64,000 bases of DNA from Ruminococcaceae bacterium YRB3002 (GCA_900099715.1 FMTG01000005.1:123928-187927), one strand, 5' to 3'. Positions 34,393-43,906 are shown, numbered from the stretch's first letter. Made by a program: numbers and translations. Notes: generated by a model from the sequence alone, not told the origin.

Positions 34393-36165
34393 TCATATCC
34401 TGATAGTCAGAACATTCAGTCCGAGAAGGCTCTGATACTCCACATCACTGGCAATCTTAAAAACCATTTTCAAGCCGATATTCGAGGTCACGTCGCTGTG
34501 CTCCGCGATCTTCTGTCTCTCACCCGGATCGAAAGGCACACAGTCGTCCTTAAGTCTCATGATGACGCCGTCATCCTTATGGACGACACGCACGTCGACA
34601 GAATGCTTTTTCTTATCCTTTGTGAAACCGTGTTCCACGATATTGCCGGCCATTTCCTCCATAGCCAGACCGGACAGCAAAGCCCTTCTGTCATCGATAC
34701 CACGGACCTTGCAAAACTCCTGAACTGCCTCTGAAATAGCCACAACCTCGCTTACATCCCTTATGGTAATGTCAATACGGTCCGTATCAGCAGCACCGAA
34801 CCCGACCGGCATGCACAGAAGATCGTCCAGCCTGAACGTGAAGCGCCTGTTGACAACAAGACCATAGATAATTGCGACAATAATGATTACGGCGCCATTT
34901 ACCAGATTGCCGATGTAAAGACCGTTCAGACCCCATGCCCTTATCGTGAGAGCTGTGAATGCACACACGATGACAAAGCCGTCAAGCACCGACAGAATAT
35001 GTACGATGAGGTGGCGTCCCGAAGCCTGCCAGTAACATACAAAATGCTGGGATACTATCGCCAGCGGCAGACACCACGGCAAAAGCCTTACGCCCCACAC
35101 AGTAAGCATATAGACCTCCTGGGAAGGATCCCTGTAGAAGATCATGGTCAGAGGCTCGGCAAGAAGCGTGAGCAGAAGCGAGATGCCGCACATGAGCGGT
35201 ATGAACCTTTTGAGCATAACGCGAAAACAGTCAGTCAGTGTCTGACGGTCCTCCTCACCGATGCTTACGCTTATTATCATTCTCGACACAGCAAGCATTC
35301 CCGTGGGGAACGACCAGAAAATGCAGAGGATATTATTGGCAGAAGCAAAAGCGGAGATACCGACACTGCCTACAAATGCAGTCAGAAGTCCGTTGATGAT
35401 AAATCCTCTGAGTGCCTGATATCCCTGATTCAATGCGCCGGGATAACCGATCTTGAGTATCGACAGACCTTCACGCCAGTCGCAGTCTTTGATACTGAAT
35501 CTGAAGTGGGACTTTCCGGAGAAGAAATGCTGTGCCTGTACACCCATAAACGCCCACATTCCGAGAGAGGACGCCAGTGCCAGACCGAATGCCTCAAGCT
35601 TCATCATCTGGACGAACACGAAATTGAGTATCAGGTTCACGACAATATAGACTACTGTAGCCACGATCGTTCTGTTGGACTTGTTCTCCAGTGACAGGAA
35701 CGCCGGCAGCTGATTGCCGATAAAGAACGGCAGTACGCCTATTGCCTGACCGAGAAGGTACCTGTTGAAGAGTTTACGGACTACGGGATCTGATGCCAGG
35801 AAACCTGTCAGGTCAAATACTCCGAGAACCACAAATACTATCACGAACAGTATGGACAGGAGCACTGTAAATACTATGTTGACGGAGTAACACGACAGCA
35901 GTTTATCCTGCTTATTCTGCCCCATGTATTTGCCGCACATAATGACGGAGCCTCCGAACATTACGATGCTGACCGCCTGAAGGAGAAGATTGATAGGTCC
36001 AAAGAGACCAACGGCGCCCATAGCATCTACGCCGACAAAATTTGTAGCGAAAAACGTGGATACGATGCCGTTGATGGCGCCGACTGCGGCAAGCAGCACC
36101 TGCACAGGCAGCAATTTGAACATCAGTTTAGAGAGCATCTTGGTATCAGATCTGGTGTCAGTCAT
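34393..36165 (-). CDS. MATE-family transporter fused to RsbW-like HATPase domain
   Basis: 590 residues. Residues 1 to about 445 form twelve membrane segments of the MATE (multi-antimicrobial extrusion) family (ATNFVGVDAMGAVGLFGPIN, GYPGALNQGYQALRGFIING, IGNLVNGAVIIIVA). Residues about 463-590 are a GHKL ATPase of the anti-sigma type: N box LAMEEMAGNIVEHGF (Glu 503/504, Asn 508), MRLKDDCVPFDP (the usual DxGxPFDP has Cys in place of Gly), and SNIGLKMV. A serine-kinase-like domain on a MATE transporter is not a standard architecture and suggests regulation by STAS partners. It overlaps the PHP gene by 8 bp. Confidence 0.88.
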   Translation of the reverse strand: MTDTRSDTKMLSKLMFKLLPVQVLLAAVGAINGIVSTFFATNFVGVDAMGAVGLFGPINLLLQAVSIVMFGGSVIMCGKYMGQNKQDKLLSCYSVNIVFTVLLSILFVIVFVVLGVFDLTGFLASDPVVRKLFNRYLLGQAIGVLPFFIGNQLPAFLSLENKSNRTIVATVVYIVVNLILNFVFVQMMKLEAFGLALASSLGMWAFMGVQAQHFFSGKSHFRFSIKDCDWREGLSILKIGYPGALNQGYQALRGFIINGLLTAFVGSVGISAFASANNILCIFWSFPTGMLAVSRMIISVSIGEEDRQTLTDCFRVMLKRFIPLMCGISLLLTLLAEPLTMIFYRDPSQEVYMLTVWGVRLLPWCLPLAIVSQHFVCYWQASGRHLIVHILSVLDGFVIVCAFTALTIRAWGLNGLYIGNLVNGAVIIIVAIIYGLVVNRRFTFRLDDLLCMPVGFGAADTDRIDITIRDVSEVVAISEAVQEFCKVRGIDDRRALLSGLAMEEMAGNIVEHGFTKDKKKHSVDVRVVHKDDGVIMRLKDDCVPFDPGERQKIAEHSDVTSNIGLKMVFKIASDVEYQSLLGLNVLTIRI

Positions 36166-37027
36166 ATTTTAGCACCTTTCTGAGGAATCTCTTGAGTCCT
36201 TCCGGAGCATCGTTTGCATCGTCAAGGCCGTTGTCACCGAGTTCGATCATCTTATTTAGGCCATGGTAGTCACTGCCTGCAGTTATGTAGAGATTGTACT
36301 TATCGGCGAAGCTGAGCATCTGGGACGTCATTTTCGCGGTGAAATCGGAATAGAATGCTTCGACGCCCATAAGACCGGATGATGTGAGGCGTGCCAGCCT
36401 CTCATCCATCTCATCGCCAAGGATAAGCTGATCGCCTGAACCATAGACGGGATGTGCCAGAACCGGTATTCCGCCTGATGCTGTGATGCAGGAGATCGCC
36501 TCCTCAGGTTTTATGTATTCATCCGGGAATTTGGCCTTATCGATATAATCAAATGCCTCCTGCTTATTTGAGACATATCCCGCCTTGATAAGCATATTTG
36601 ACAGATGCGGTTTGCCGGGATTCTGAAGTCCCAGGAGTGTCTCAACATCCTCATCAGGGAGCCTGAACCCGAAGTGTTCAGCCAGATAATCGATCCTGAT
36701 CCTTATCTTTCTGAGCCTGAAATCGTGACCTCTTCTGACGAGACCGAGGATAGGCTCTCCGTCAGTATCGTAATCGTATCCGAGGATGTGATACTTGCCG
36801 TAGTCGTCCTTACATGAGAACTCGACACCGGTAATAAACTTAAGATCCTGTCCGCTGTCCTTGAGGATAGATGAGATGATCCGGCTTCCCTCCACTGCAT
36901 CATGATCGGAAAGCGAGAACATATTTATACCCGCCTGTCTGACCTTATCCACGATCTCCTGCGGCGTATCGGTACCGTCAGAGACTGTCGAATGCATGTG
37001 GAGGTCAATCTTTACGGGATAATTCAT
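36158..37027 (-). CDS. PHP-domain phosphoesterase (RNase AM/YciV-like)
   Basis: 289 residues. The metal-binding motifs of the PHP family are present: KIDLHMHSTVSDGTD, FSLSDHDAVEG, FITGVEFSC, PVLAHPVYG, ITAGSDYHGLN. The closest recognised group is the YciV/TrpH-like phosphoesterases, which degrade 3',5'-bisphosphonucleotides or RNA 5' ends. A DNA polymerase role is excluded by its size. Overlaps the preceding fusion gene by 4 bp (ATGA). Confidence 0.9.
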   Translation of the reverse strand: MNYPVKIDLHMHSTVSDGTDTPQEIVDKVRQAGINMFSLSDHDAVEGSRIISSILKDSGQDLKFITGVEFSCKDDYGKYHILGYDYDTDGEPILGLVRRGHDFRLRKIRIRIDYLAEHFGFRLPDEDVETLLGLQNPGKPHLSNMLIKAGYVSNKQEAFDYIDKAKFPDEYIKPEEAISCITASGGIPVLAHPVYGSGDQLILGDEMDERLARLTSSGLMGVEAFYSDFTAKMTSQMLSFADKYNLYITAGSDYHGLNKMIELGDNGLDDANDAPEGLKRFLRKVLKYD

Positions 37028-38589
37028 AGATTCTTCTTGAGACGCAGGATATTCTGCCCATCCTTGTATTCGTATGTTACATCATCCATTGTTTTCTTGG
37101 TGATGAAGATGCCAAGGCCGCCGATGTTCCTTTGTTCGGCGGGAAGCGTTACATCAGGATCCTCCTTGGCAAGCGGATCGTAAGGGATACCGTTGTCGAG
37201 GAATGTAATAGTAACACTCAGCGGATTCTCGGAAACTTCAACTCTTACAGTCGCAAGTCCAACCTTCGGAGCATATGCATAATGCGCGATATTAACGAAG
37301 ATCTCCTCAACCGCAAGAGCGATCTGCATCTGGATCTTCATGGAACATTCAGCAGATTCCAGATGCTCATCGATAAAAGCCTGCACCTCTGTAAGATTCT
37401 CGAGAACAGCATCCACCACGATCTCATTAGGTGTGAAGGTCAATGTATCATACTTATCGAGCAGATCAATGAGTTCTGATGTCCACAGATCGATCTCAGG
37501 CTTATTCTTGGGGTCATAATTCCCGTCCTTGTCGAAAGTCCTTCTTATCAGCCTGGTATAACCGACTATCCTGGCCTTGTCCTCAACCTTTCTGAGCTTC
37601 TCCTCATTATCGGTGCCAAGATACATCGCAAGGCTCTTGTGCCAGAACTGTTTGGACAGATTCAGATCGAATCCCTGGAACCTCTTTATCTGCTCATTAT
37701 CATACTCGGAGAAACCGATGCACGCATTGTAGATAAACCCGAGTTCGAAGATCGGATTACCCACCGAAAGCGTATCCATATCAATAAGTAGAACCTCGTC
37801 TCCGGTTGCCATGACATTCTTTGTGTGATAGTCGCCGTGGATCATAGTATCACAGTGAGGCACACCGGATATAAGCTTTCTGAGCTTCTCGTGCTTGTCG
37901 GCAGGAAGATGCCCCTTCAGCTGGTTAACCCAGAAATCGGCCGTATCTTTGATATCAGGGAGTTTCCCCTCAGGCACCTTCGTCCTGTGTATCTTCTTGA
38001 GCAGCGTAACGAATTCCTTAACGCACCAGTCCAGCTTCTCAGGCTCTGTCGAAAGAATATTCGCGAAAGACCTGGCATCCAGCAGTTCAAAAACAGAACC
38101 ATAACTGTCTCCAACTTTCACGACATCATAGGAAATCGCCGTCGGGATCCCGAGGATCAGCGCCAGCTTGGCCACTTCCCTCTCATGCTGGATGTCCTCA
38201 AGCGCATCGGCGTTATTATAAACTTTAAGCACGTTATCATGGTCGATCCTGTACACGGTACCATTGGCGCCTTTTCCAATGATTTCGCAGCCTTCGGTTG
38301 ACACGACCCTGTAGGCTTTGGAAACATTCATCAACTCCGTAAATCCGGTCATCTCCATGATCTCATAGACTTCGGAGCTGACATTGATCAATGACATATC
38401 GGGATGTGATTTCTTGATCCTAAGGAGGATTCTCAGGCCTGCGGACGAGATGTAAGCAAGATCTGACATGTCAAGAACGACAGGTGCCTTTCCGGTACCC
38501 TCAAGCTCGCCGTTGATGCGTGCTTCGAATTCACTGGCATTGTTAGAATCTATTCTTCCCTCAAGAACGATCTTAACACTATCAGACAT
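37024..38589 (-). CDS. STAS - aminoglycoside-phosphotransferase-like kinase - RsbW-like HATPase fusion
   Basis: 521 residues, three domains. 1-95: STAS (anti-sigma antagonist) with LAYISSAGLRIL, the phosphorylatable Ser being 48 or 49. About 98-330: a kinase of the APH/choline-kinase type with GKGANGTVYRID, catalytic HGDYHTKN (251-258) and LIDMD (about 268-272). About 385-521: a GHKL ATPase with AVEEIFVNIAHYAY (Glu 428/429, Asn 433), FLDNGIPYDP and GGLGIFITKKT. It thus carries both the antagonist and the kinase of a partner-switching pair plus a second kinase. The ATG at 38589 has AGGAGG upstream; the ATG at 38622 precedes that site and is rejected. The HATPase closely resembles the stand-alone protein at 44348. 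Confidence 0.9.
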   Translation of the reverse strand: MSDSVKIVLEGRIDSNNASEFEARINGELEGTGKAPVVLDMSDLAYISSAGLRILLRIKKSHPDMSLINVSSEVYEIMEMTGFTELMNVSKAYRVVSTEGCEIIGKGANGTVYRIDHDNVLKVYNNADALEDIQHEREVAKLALILGIPTAISYDVVKVGDSYGSVFELLDARSFANILSTEPEKLDWCVKEFVTLLKKIHRTKVPEGKLPDIKDTADFWVNQLKGHLPADKHEKLRKLISGVPHCDTMIHGDYHTKNVMATGDEVLLIDMDTLSVGNPIFELGFIYNACIGFSEYDNEQIKRFQGFDLNLSKQFWHKSLAMYLGTDNEEKLRKVEDKARIVGYTRLIRRTFDKDGNYDPKNKPEIDLWTSELIDLLDKYDTLTFTPNEIVVDAVLENLTEVQAFIDEHLESAECSMKIQMQIALAVEEIFVNIAHYAYAPKVGLATVRVEVSENPLSVTITFLDNGIPYDPLAKEDPDVTLPAEQRNIGGLGIFITKKTMDDVTYEYKDGQNILRLKKNL

Positions 38590-38644
38590 AATCATTCCTC
38601 CTAAAAGCTCTTGTGCTTTCAAACAAGTCAGACGTCAAATTACA

Positions 38645-38667
38645 AAAACTCCACGCCCGCCGGGCGT
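38645..38667 (-). terminator. Hairpin between the STAS gene and the fusion gene
   Basis: On the minus strand ACGCCC-GGC-GGGCGT, then GGAGTTTTTG. A partial terminator here would make the downstream operon (fusion-PHP-MATE) less abundant than the small STAS protein, a stoichiometry common for anti-sigma antagonists. Confidence 0.65.
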
Positions 38668-38698
38668 CAAGCAAAAAAGACAATCTGTACGTGGCTTC

Positions 38699-38998
38699 TT
38701 ATGCGATCTCGAGAATATCGGAGAAACCGGTAACCTCAAAGATCTCCATGATTGCACTGTTGACGTTGACAACCTTCATGCCGCCAGCCTTGCTCATTGT
38801 CTTATGAGCAGCAAGAAGAACACGCAGTCCTGCAGAAGAAATATATTCAAGCTTATCGAAATCCAGTATCAGCTCATTCAGCCCCTCAACAGTATCCTTG
38901 ATCGTAGCCTCAAGATCGGGAGAAGTAACAGTATCCAGTCTTCCCTCCAGCGCGATTGTTGCAGTACCGTTATCTACTGTCTTGTTGATATTCAGCAT
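38699..38998 (-). CDS. STAS-domain anti-sigma factor antagonist-like protein
   Basis: 99 residues, one STAS domain, with ALEGRLDTVTSPDLEA and DFDKLEYISSAGLRVLLAAH; Ser 54/55 is the expected phosphorylation site. Proteins of this type (RsbV, SpoIIAA) bind and are phosphorylated by GHKL kinases and dephosphorylated by PP2C enzymes, both encoded nearby. It is about 60 percent identical by eye to the STAS protein at 44769. AAGGAGG precedes the ATG. Confidence 0.93.
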   Translation of the reverse strand: MLNINKTVDNGTATIALEGRLDTVTSPDLEATIKDTVEGLNELILDFDKLEYISSAGLRVLLAAHKTMSKAGGMKVVNVNSAIMEIFEVTGFSDILEIA

Positions 38999-39029
38999 TT
39001 CAGATGCCTCCTTGATTTATTATTTATAT

Positions 39030-39038
39030 ATTATAACA
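39030..39038 (-). promoter_or_regulatory. Extended -10 promoter of unit 3 (STAS gene)
   Basis: TGTTATAAT on the minus strand, 31 nt upstream of the STAS ATG, which has a normal ribosome-binding site. Confidence 0.65.
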
Positions 39039-39083
39039 TTCTTCGCGAAATATAAAAGGTTGACGGAACAACTGCACACACCC

Positions 39084-39343
39084 GTCCCTGTAAGTGTCTC
39101 TGTAAACGGAACTGCAGGTACAGTTTGAGAGACTGTCCCTGTAAGTGTCTCCGTAACCGGAACTGCAGGTACAGTTTGAGAGACTGTCCCTGTAAGTGTC
39201 TCTGTAAACGGAACTACAGGTACAGTTTGAGGGACTGTCCCTGAAAGTGTCTCCGTAACCGGAACTACAGGTACAGTTTGAGGGACTGTCCCTGAAAGTG
39301 TCTCTGTAACCGGAACTACAGGTACAGTTTCAGAGACAGTACA
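39084..39343. repeat. Five tandem 51-bp repeats
   Basis: Units begin at 39084, 39135, 39186, 39237 and 39288 (GTCCCTGTAAGTGTCTCTGT...). They differ at a few positions, in a graded way along the array. The period is a multiple of three and the minus strand has one frame open through all units (VPAVPFTETLTGTVSQT per unit), while the plus strand has a stop in the aligned frame. No start codon or ribosome-binding site is present for that frame. Located between the second ABC exporter gene and the STAS promoter. Confidence 0.9.
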
Positions 39344-39510
39344 CCTTCCGAAGGGCGAGCGCTACCCTTGCGAGCGGACTTACCGCAGGAGCGAAGCGAC
39401 GAGGACTGAAGCGAGCAAGCGGTCGCGAGCCCCCGAGGACCTGTTCGAAGCGCCGCAAAATGCATTTGCTCGCCGACGAGGACTGAAGTGAGCGTTCGGT
39501 CACGAGCCCT
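39344..39510. repeat. GGGCTCG-family repeat copies at the 3' end of the exporter operon
   Basis: 39347-39432 carries the long form (GAAGGGCGAGCGCTACCCTT ... CGGTCGCGAGCCC), nearly identical to 32855-32943 and 50262-50348. A second, shorter copy (CGACGAGGACTGAAGTGAGC ... CACGAGCCC) ends at 39509 and, read on the minus strand, provides the last two codons and the TGA stop of the ABC gene. Confidence 0.75.
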
Positions 39511-41689
39511 GATCGACTCTCTGCCTCTCCACCAGCTCCGCGAAGAACCCGCCTGCAGCGATAAGGTCTTCATACTTTCCGTCTTCGATAACCTTTCCGT
39601 GATCAAATACAAGAATCCTGTCACAGTGACGGATAGTTGACAGTCTGTGTGCGATGACGATCCTCGTGCAGCCCATATTGTCGAGTGCCTCGCTGACCTG
39701 ACGCTGAGTCTTGTTGTCAAGCGCACTGGTAGCTTCATCAAACATGAGGATTTTCGGCTTGGGCGCAACTGCGCGTGCGATCATGAGGCGCTGTTTCTGA
39801 CCGCCGGATATGCCGCCCTGACCTTCGGAGATAAGGGTATTCATACCCATTGGCATCTTACGGATATCATCAGCGATACCTGCGATCTCCGCTGCCTCCC
39901 ATGCTTCATCGACTGTAAGATGCGGCGCCGTAATAACGATATTCGAATAGATGTCGCCCTGGAACAGGCCGCCGGACTGCATAACGGTACCGATCTTACG
40001 CCTGAGGGAGCTGAGATCCAGATTGTTCAAGTCTTTCCCGTCATAATAGATCGCACCCTTCTCGGGTTTCTCGAAGCCCAGGAGCAGACGCATCAGTGTT
40101 GACTTGCCGCATCCGGTCTTGCCGACGATGGCAACATACTCGCCCGGACGGATACGGAGCGACAGGTCGTTAACGACGTAAGGCTTATTCTCGCCATATC
40201 TGAAATATACATTGTTAAGTTCAATGCCGCCGGAAAGCCTTGTGACGATCTCCTTATTGTCTGCCGTCTCGGGTTCAGTCTTCAGGAACGGCTCGGCCAT
40301 ATCGAGGATCGGCTTGATCCTGCCGACTGACAGAGCAATGGCCGCCAGCGATGAGAACGCACCTGTGACAGCACCAAACGCCACATTAAATGCAAAATAA
40401 TCAGACTGCGTTACACCGCTGCTTACAGCCAGGAAATACAGGACGATATTGGATATAAGCGTGATGGCTGTAGTAATGACATCATTGATCTTGATGAACG
40501 TTGGCGGTGCATAGATCAGTTCTGCACTGTCGGAATACATATTCAGCCATCTGGCAAAGAACCTCTTCTCGGCACCTGCCAGCTTGATCTTCTGGATACC
40601 GCTGATGAGAGCGTATGTAAGACCGGATTCCTTGGCTCCAAGTTCCATCTGCTGTTTGCTTATCTTGAGCTGAACGATAGATGACACAGCACTGAACGCA
40701 ACAGTTATAAGTATTATCAGGAGTGACGGGACAACGAGCACCGGCGCAAATCTGAAGATCTGCGTAATGTACAGAAGTGATGTCAGCGATGTAATACCCG
40801 TACCGACGAACATGCCGAGGATCAGCGTACAGAGCTGGTTCACCGACGAGGATCTGGACGTAAGTTCACCGGCGCTGTACTGCCGGAAGAAACTTGCCGG
40901 AAGGCTCATGAGCCTCATCATCATAGCTGATTCTACGCAGATAGATGTCTTGTTCTGCAGTCTGGCGCTTATGACAGAATTGACCGCATTGATAAGCTGT
41001 GACGATATGGTCGAACATACGATACAGATGGCAATTCCTATCAGGACTGCTGCACTGCCGCTTGATATAACGGGACCTGTCAGTGCCTTCGTGATCTTTG
41101 TTATCAGGATACCGATACCTGTTATTCCGAGGGAAGCTATCAGGAGAAGAACTATATCATTCACGCTGATACAGCTTCTCATGTAGTTTAAGAGATCGGG
41201 TATTCCTATCTTGCGCTGCGGCAAAGGCCTGTAGAAACAGAATGCATCCCGCGAGAACTGTGCTGCAGTCTTTTTGTTGATGATAACCCTGCGGTCATTT
41301 TTATGGTCTACATAGTAGTAGCCGAATGATTTGCGCGGAAGAACAGCGACGGGCTCGCCTTCGTCCTTCGTGTAAAGGAGCATTGGACCGTACGCATCCT
41401 TGTACCATGCGCCTTCCAGGATAATAGCTCTTCTCATAAGGCCGTAGGGGCGCAGGCAATAATCCATCTGATCATCGGGATTCTTAACAGTATAAGGGAT
41501 TTCAACGGGCTTGCAATGGTAGTACTTGAGGATATCATCGACAGCACGCTTGGTGACGATCCTGTCGTCACTTATCTTGCTGGCGACTTTATGTCCCATG
41601 ACTATGCCGGCGACGCGAACGAAAGAGTCCTCGAACTGTTGCTGGTCGAGATCGCTTCTCTGCTGGATCTGTTGTTCAAACCAACCCAA
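39500..41689 (-). CDS. NHLM/NHLP-type ABC exporter, ATP-binding/permease (second component)
   Basis: 729 residues. An N-terminal soluble domain of about 165 residues without peptidase motif (DDILKYYHCKPVEIPYTVKN, PYGLMRRAIILEGAWYKDAY) matches the second ABC protein of NHLM bacteriocin systems. Six membrane segments follow (about 180-460), then the ATPase: Walker A GKTGCGKSTLMRLLLG, signature ISGGQKQRLMIARA, Walker B ILMFDEATSALD. The start is TTG with GAGGAAG upstream, 14 bp after the C39 exporter gene. The C-terminus (Gly-Ser) and stop are contributed by a repeat element. Confidence 0.88.
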   Translation of the reverse strand: MGWFEQQIQQRSDLDQQQFEDSFVRVAGIVMGHKVASKISDDRIVTKRAVDDILKYYHCKPVEIPYTVKNPDDQMDYCLRPYGLMRRAIILEGAWYKDAYGPMLLYTKDEGEPVAVLPRKSFGYYYVDHKNDRRVIINKKTAAQFSRDAFCFYRPLPQRKIGIPDLLNYMRSCISVNDIVLLLIASLGITGIGILITKITKALTGPVISSGSAAVLIGIAICIVCSTISSQLINAVNSVISARLQNKTSICVESAMMMRLMSLPASFFRQYSAGELTSRSSSVNQLCTLILGMFVGTGITSLTSLLYITQIFRFAPVLVVPSLLIILITVAFSAVSSIVQLKISKQQMELGAKESGLTYALISGIQKIKLAGAEKRFFARWLNMYSDSAELIYAPPTFIKINDVITTAITLISNIVLYFLAVSSGVTQSDYFAFNVAFGAVTGAFSSLAAIALSVGRIKPILDMAEPFLKTEPETADNKEIVTRLSGGIELNNVYFRYGENKPYVVNDLSLRIRPGEYVAIVGKTGCGKSTLMRLLLGFEKPEKGAIYYDGKDLNNLDLSSLRRKIGTVMQSGGLFQGDIYSNIVITAPHLTVDEAWEAAEIAGIADDIRKMPMGMNTLISEGQGGISGGQKQRLMIARAVAPKPKILMFDEATSALDNKTQRQVSEALDNMGCTRIVIAHRLSTIRHCDRILVFDHGKVIEDGKYEDLIAAGGFFAELVERQRVDQGS

Positions 41690-41703
41690 AACGTTCTTCC
41701 TCC

Positions 41704-43893
41704 TTACTCATTCGCCACAAGATCTGTGTAGGTGCCGCCGAGCGCCATGAGTTCCTCATGGGTGCCCCTCTCCACCACAACGCCGTTATCGAGAACGATG
41801 ATCTCATCGCAGTCTCTGATGGTTGACAGTCTGTGTGCTATTACTATACAGGTAATGCCTCTGTCCTTGATCGCCTTCACTACGTCGTACTCCGTCTTTG
41901 CATCGAGAGCACTCGTCGCCTCGTCAAGGATTATTATCGACGGATCCTGTGCCAGGACTCTGGCGATCTCCAGCCTCTGACGCTGTCCGCCTGAGAAATC
42001 CCTTCCGCCTGATGCCATCTTGTAATTGTAACCGCCGTCACGTGTCATGATATCGTCGTGAAGCTGTGCATCGCGGGCCGCCAGTATCACCTCGAAATCA
42101 CTTATCGAATCGTCCCACATCTTCAGGTTGTCGCCAATAGTGCCTTCGAACAGCGTTATGTCCTGATCGACGACTGCGATGGAACCCGTCATGATCGATC
42201 TGTTGATCTCACGGCGGGGACGTCCGTCAAAGAGAATCTCTCCCTCCCAGGGATCATAAAGACCCGATATGAGTTTGGAGAGTGTTGATTTGCCGCATCC
42301 GGACGGACCTACAAAAGCCACCCGGCTGCCCGGCTTAACTGTCATTGTAAAATCACGGATAAGCGGGGCGGACAGTCTGGAATAGCCAAAGGATATATTC
42401 TTCATCTCAATGAGACCTCTGAGCTTGCGGAAATCATCATTCTCTTCAGCCCTGGTCTCATATACAACGTTGGGGTCAGACTCGTACTCCATGACGTCGT
42501 CCACACGCTCCATATCGGTACGCATCTCCTGGATCGTCTGTCCCGCAGAGATCAGCGTCATGGCAGGAGACATGAAGGATGTCAGGAATCCCTGGAACAT
42601 CTGAAGTGCACCGAGTGTGAATTCACCCTGCATTATCAGCCATACGCCAAGCACGAGCACCGCATAGCTGGCCAGAGTCGAGAAGAATACCGGAACCATT
42701 CCGAGATATGTATTGATCTTCGTAGACTTGACATTCTGAGAATTAACGGAAGCTTGATAGCCTGCCCATTTCTGGAAGAAACCGTACTCTGAGCCGCTGG
42801 CCTTTATCGTCTCGATCATCTCGACGCCTGCGACCGTTGTGGATGCTAATTTCGCGTTGTCACGCATGAGGACTCTTGTGAGATTGACTCTCTTCTCGGA
42901 TATGATCCTGCTCATGAAGAAATTGATCACAAGCGTACTCAGGCCGATCGCAGTAAGCAGCGGGCTCTGACGAAGCATGAGTATCAGGTAGAACACCATC
43001 ATGATCGTCTCAAGCACAAGCGGCGCGAAAGTCTCTACCAGTGTTCCGGCAATCGTCTCGTTTGTTACCTGACGCGACTGGATATCGCCCGCCATTCTCT
43101 GTGAGAAGAAATCCATCGGCATCCTCAGGACCTTCCACATGTAGGTCGTGCTGCCAAGAACAGCCATCTTACCGTTGATCTTGAGGCTGTATATCCTCTG
43201 CGCCCATGCGACGATTATCTGCAGGACCGCCAGTGCTGCCATCACACCGATAAACGGATACAGCCATTCCCTGTTGATACCTGTCAGGAGCCTGTCCATG
43301 AATATCTTGGTCATGATCGGATTGATAATGCCGAACACGGACGATATGATCGTTGTGAGCATAACAAATACGACAGCAACACCTGCGCCGATAAGACGTT
43401 TCCTGGCGAATGTAACAGTGCTCTTACGCTTTCCGGATGGTTTGAAATTCTCACCGGGCACCGGAACGAGCACGACACCGGTAAATGATGAGTCGAACTC
43501 CTCTGCACTTACCTTTACGAAACCTCTTGCCGGATCGTTTATACATGCCTGCTTGCCCTTAAACCCGTTAAGAACAACAAAGTGATTGAAATTCCAGTGT
43601 ATTATGCAGGGGAAGTTACCCTCTTTCCTGAGGCTCTCCGGTGTCCTTTTGAATGCTTTGACGTCGAATCCGTAGTTCTGGGCGGCAAGGTAGATATTCT
43701 TGGCGTTCGATCCGTCACGGGAGACGCCGCAGTCGCGCCTGACCTGTTCCAGCGGCACCCACATACCGTAATATGCCATGACCATGGCAAGAGAGGCGGC
43801 ACCGCACTCCAGTGCCTCCAGCTGCATGATAACAGGAACCTTAGCGGCTCCCTTTGTTATCGTCGGTTTGATCTTTTTACCCTCTGAAGCCAT
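41704..43893 (-). CDS. NHLM/NHLP-type peptidase-containing ABC exporter (C39)
   Basis: 729 residues. Residues 15 to about 150 are a C39 peptidase: catalytic Cys 30 in LEALECGAASLAMVMAYYG, His 104 in NHFVVLNG, Asp 120 in CINDPARG. This domain removes double-glycine leaders during export. Six membrane segments (about 165-445) and an ATPase follow (GPSGCGKSTLSKLISG; FSGGQRQRLEIARV; IIILDEATSALD). In NHLM systems it exports modified peptides with nitrile-hydratase-like or Nif11-like leaders. No such precursor was found nearby. AAAGGTGA precedes the ATG. Confidence 0.92.
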   Translation of the reverse strand: MASEGKKIKPTITKGAAKVPVIMQLEALECGAASLAMVMAYYGMWVPLEQVRRDCGVSRDGSNAKNIYLAAQNYGFDVKAFKRTPESLRKEGNFPCIIHWNFNHFVVLNGFKGKQACINDPARGFVKVSAEEFDSSFTGVVLVPVPGENFKPSGKRKSTVTFARKRLIGAGVAVVFVMLTTIISSVFGIINPIMTKIFMDRLLTGINREWLYPFIGVMAALAVLQIIVAWAQRIYSLKINGKMAVLGSTTYMWKVLRMPMDFFSQRMAGDIQSRQVTNETIAGTLVETFAPLVLETIMMVFYLILMLRQSPLLTAIGLSTLVINFFMSRIISEKRVNLTRVLMRDNAKLASTTVAGVEMIETIKASGSEYGFFQKWAGYQASVNSQNVKSTKINTYLGMVPVFFSTLASYAVLVLGVWLIMQGEFTLGALQMFQGFLTSFMSPAMTLISAGQTIQEMRTDMERVDDVMEYESDPNVVYETRAEENDDFRKLRGLIEMKNISFGYSRLSAPLIRDFTMTVKPGSRVAFVGPSGCGKSTLSKLISGLYDPWEGEILFDGRPRREINRSIMTGSIAVVDQDITLFEGTIGDNLKMWDDSISDFEVILAARDAQLHDDIMTRDGGYNYKMASGGRDFSGGQRQRLEIARVLAQDPSIIILDEATSALDAKTEYDVVKAIKDRGITCIVIAHRLSTIRDCDEIIVLDNGVVVERGTHEELMALGGTYTDLVANE

Positions 43894-43906
43894 CAGTCAC
43901 CTTTGC

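Noticed and set aside
39084..39343. CRISPR-like array
   Set aside because: The 51-bp units are directly adjacent with no variable spacers, and there are no cas genes.
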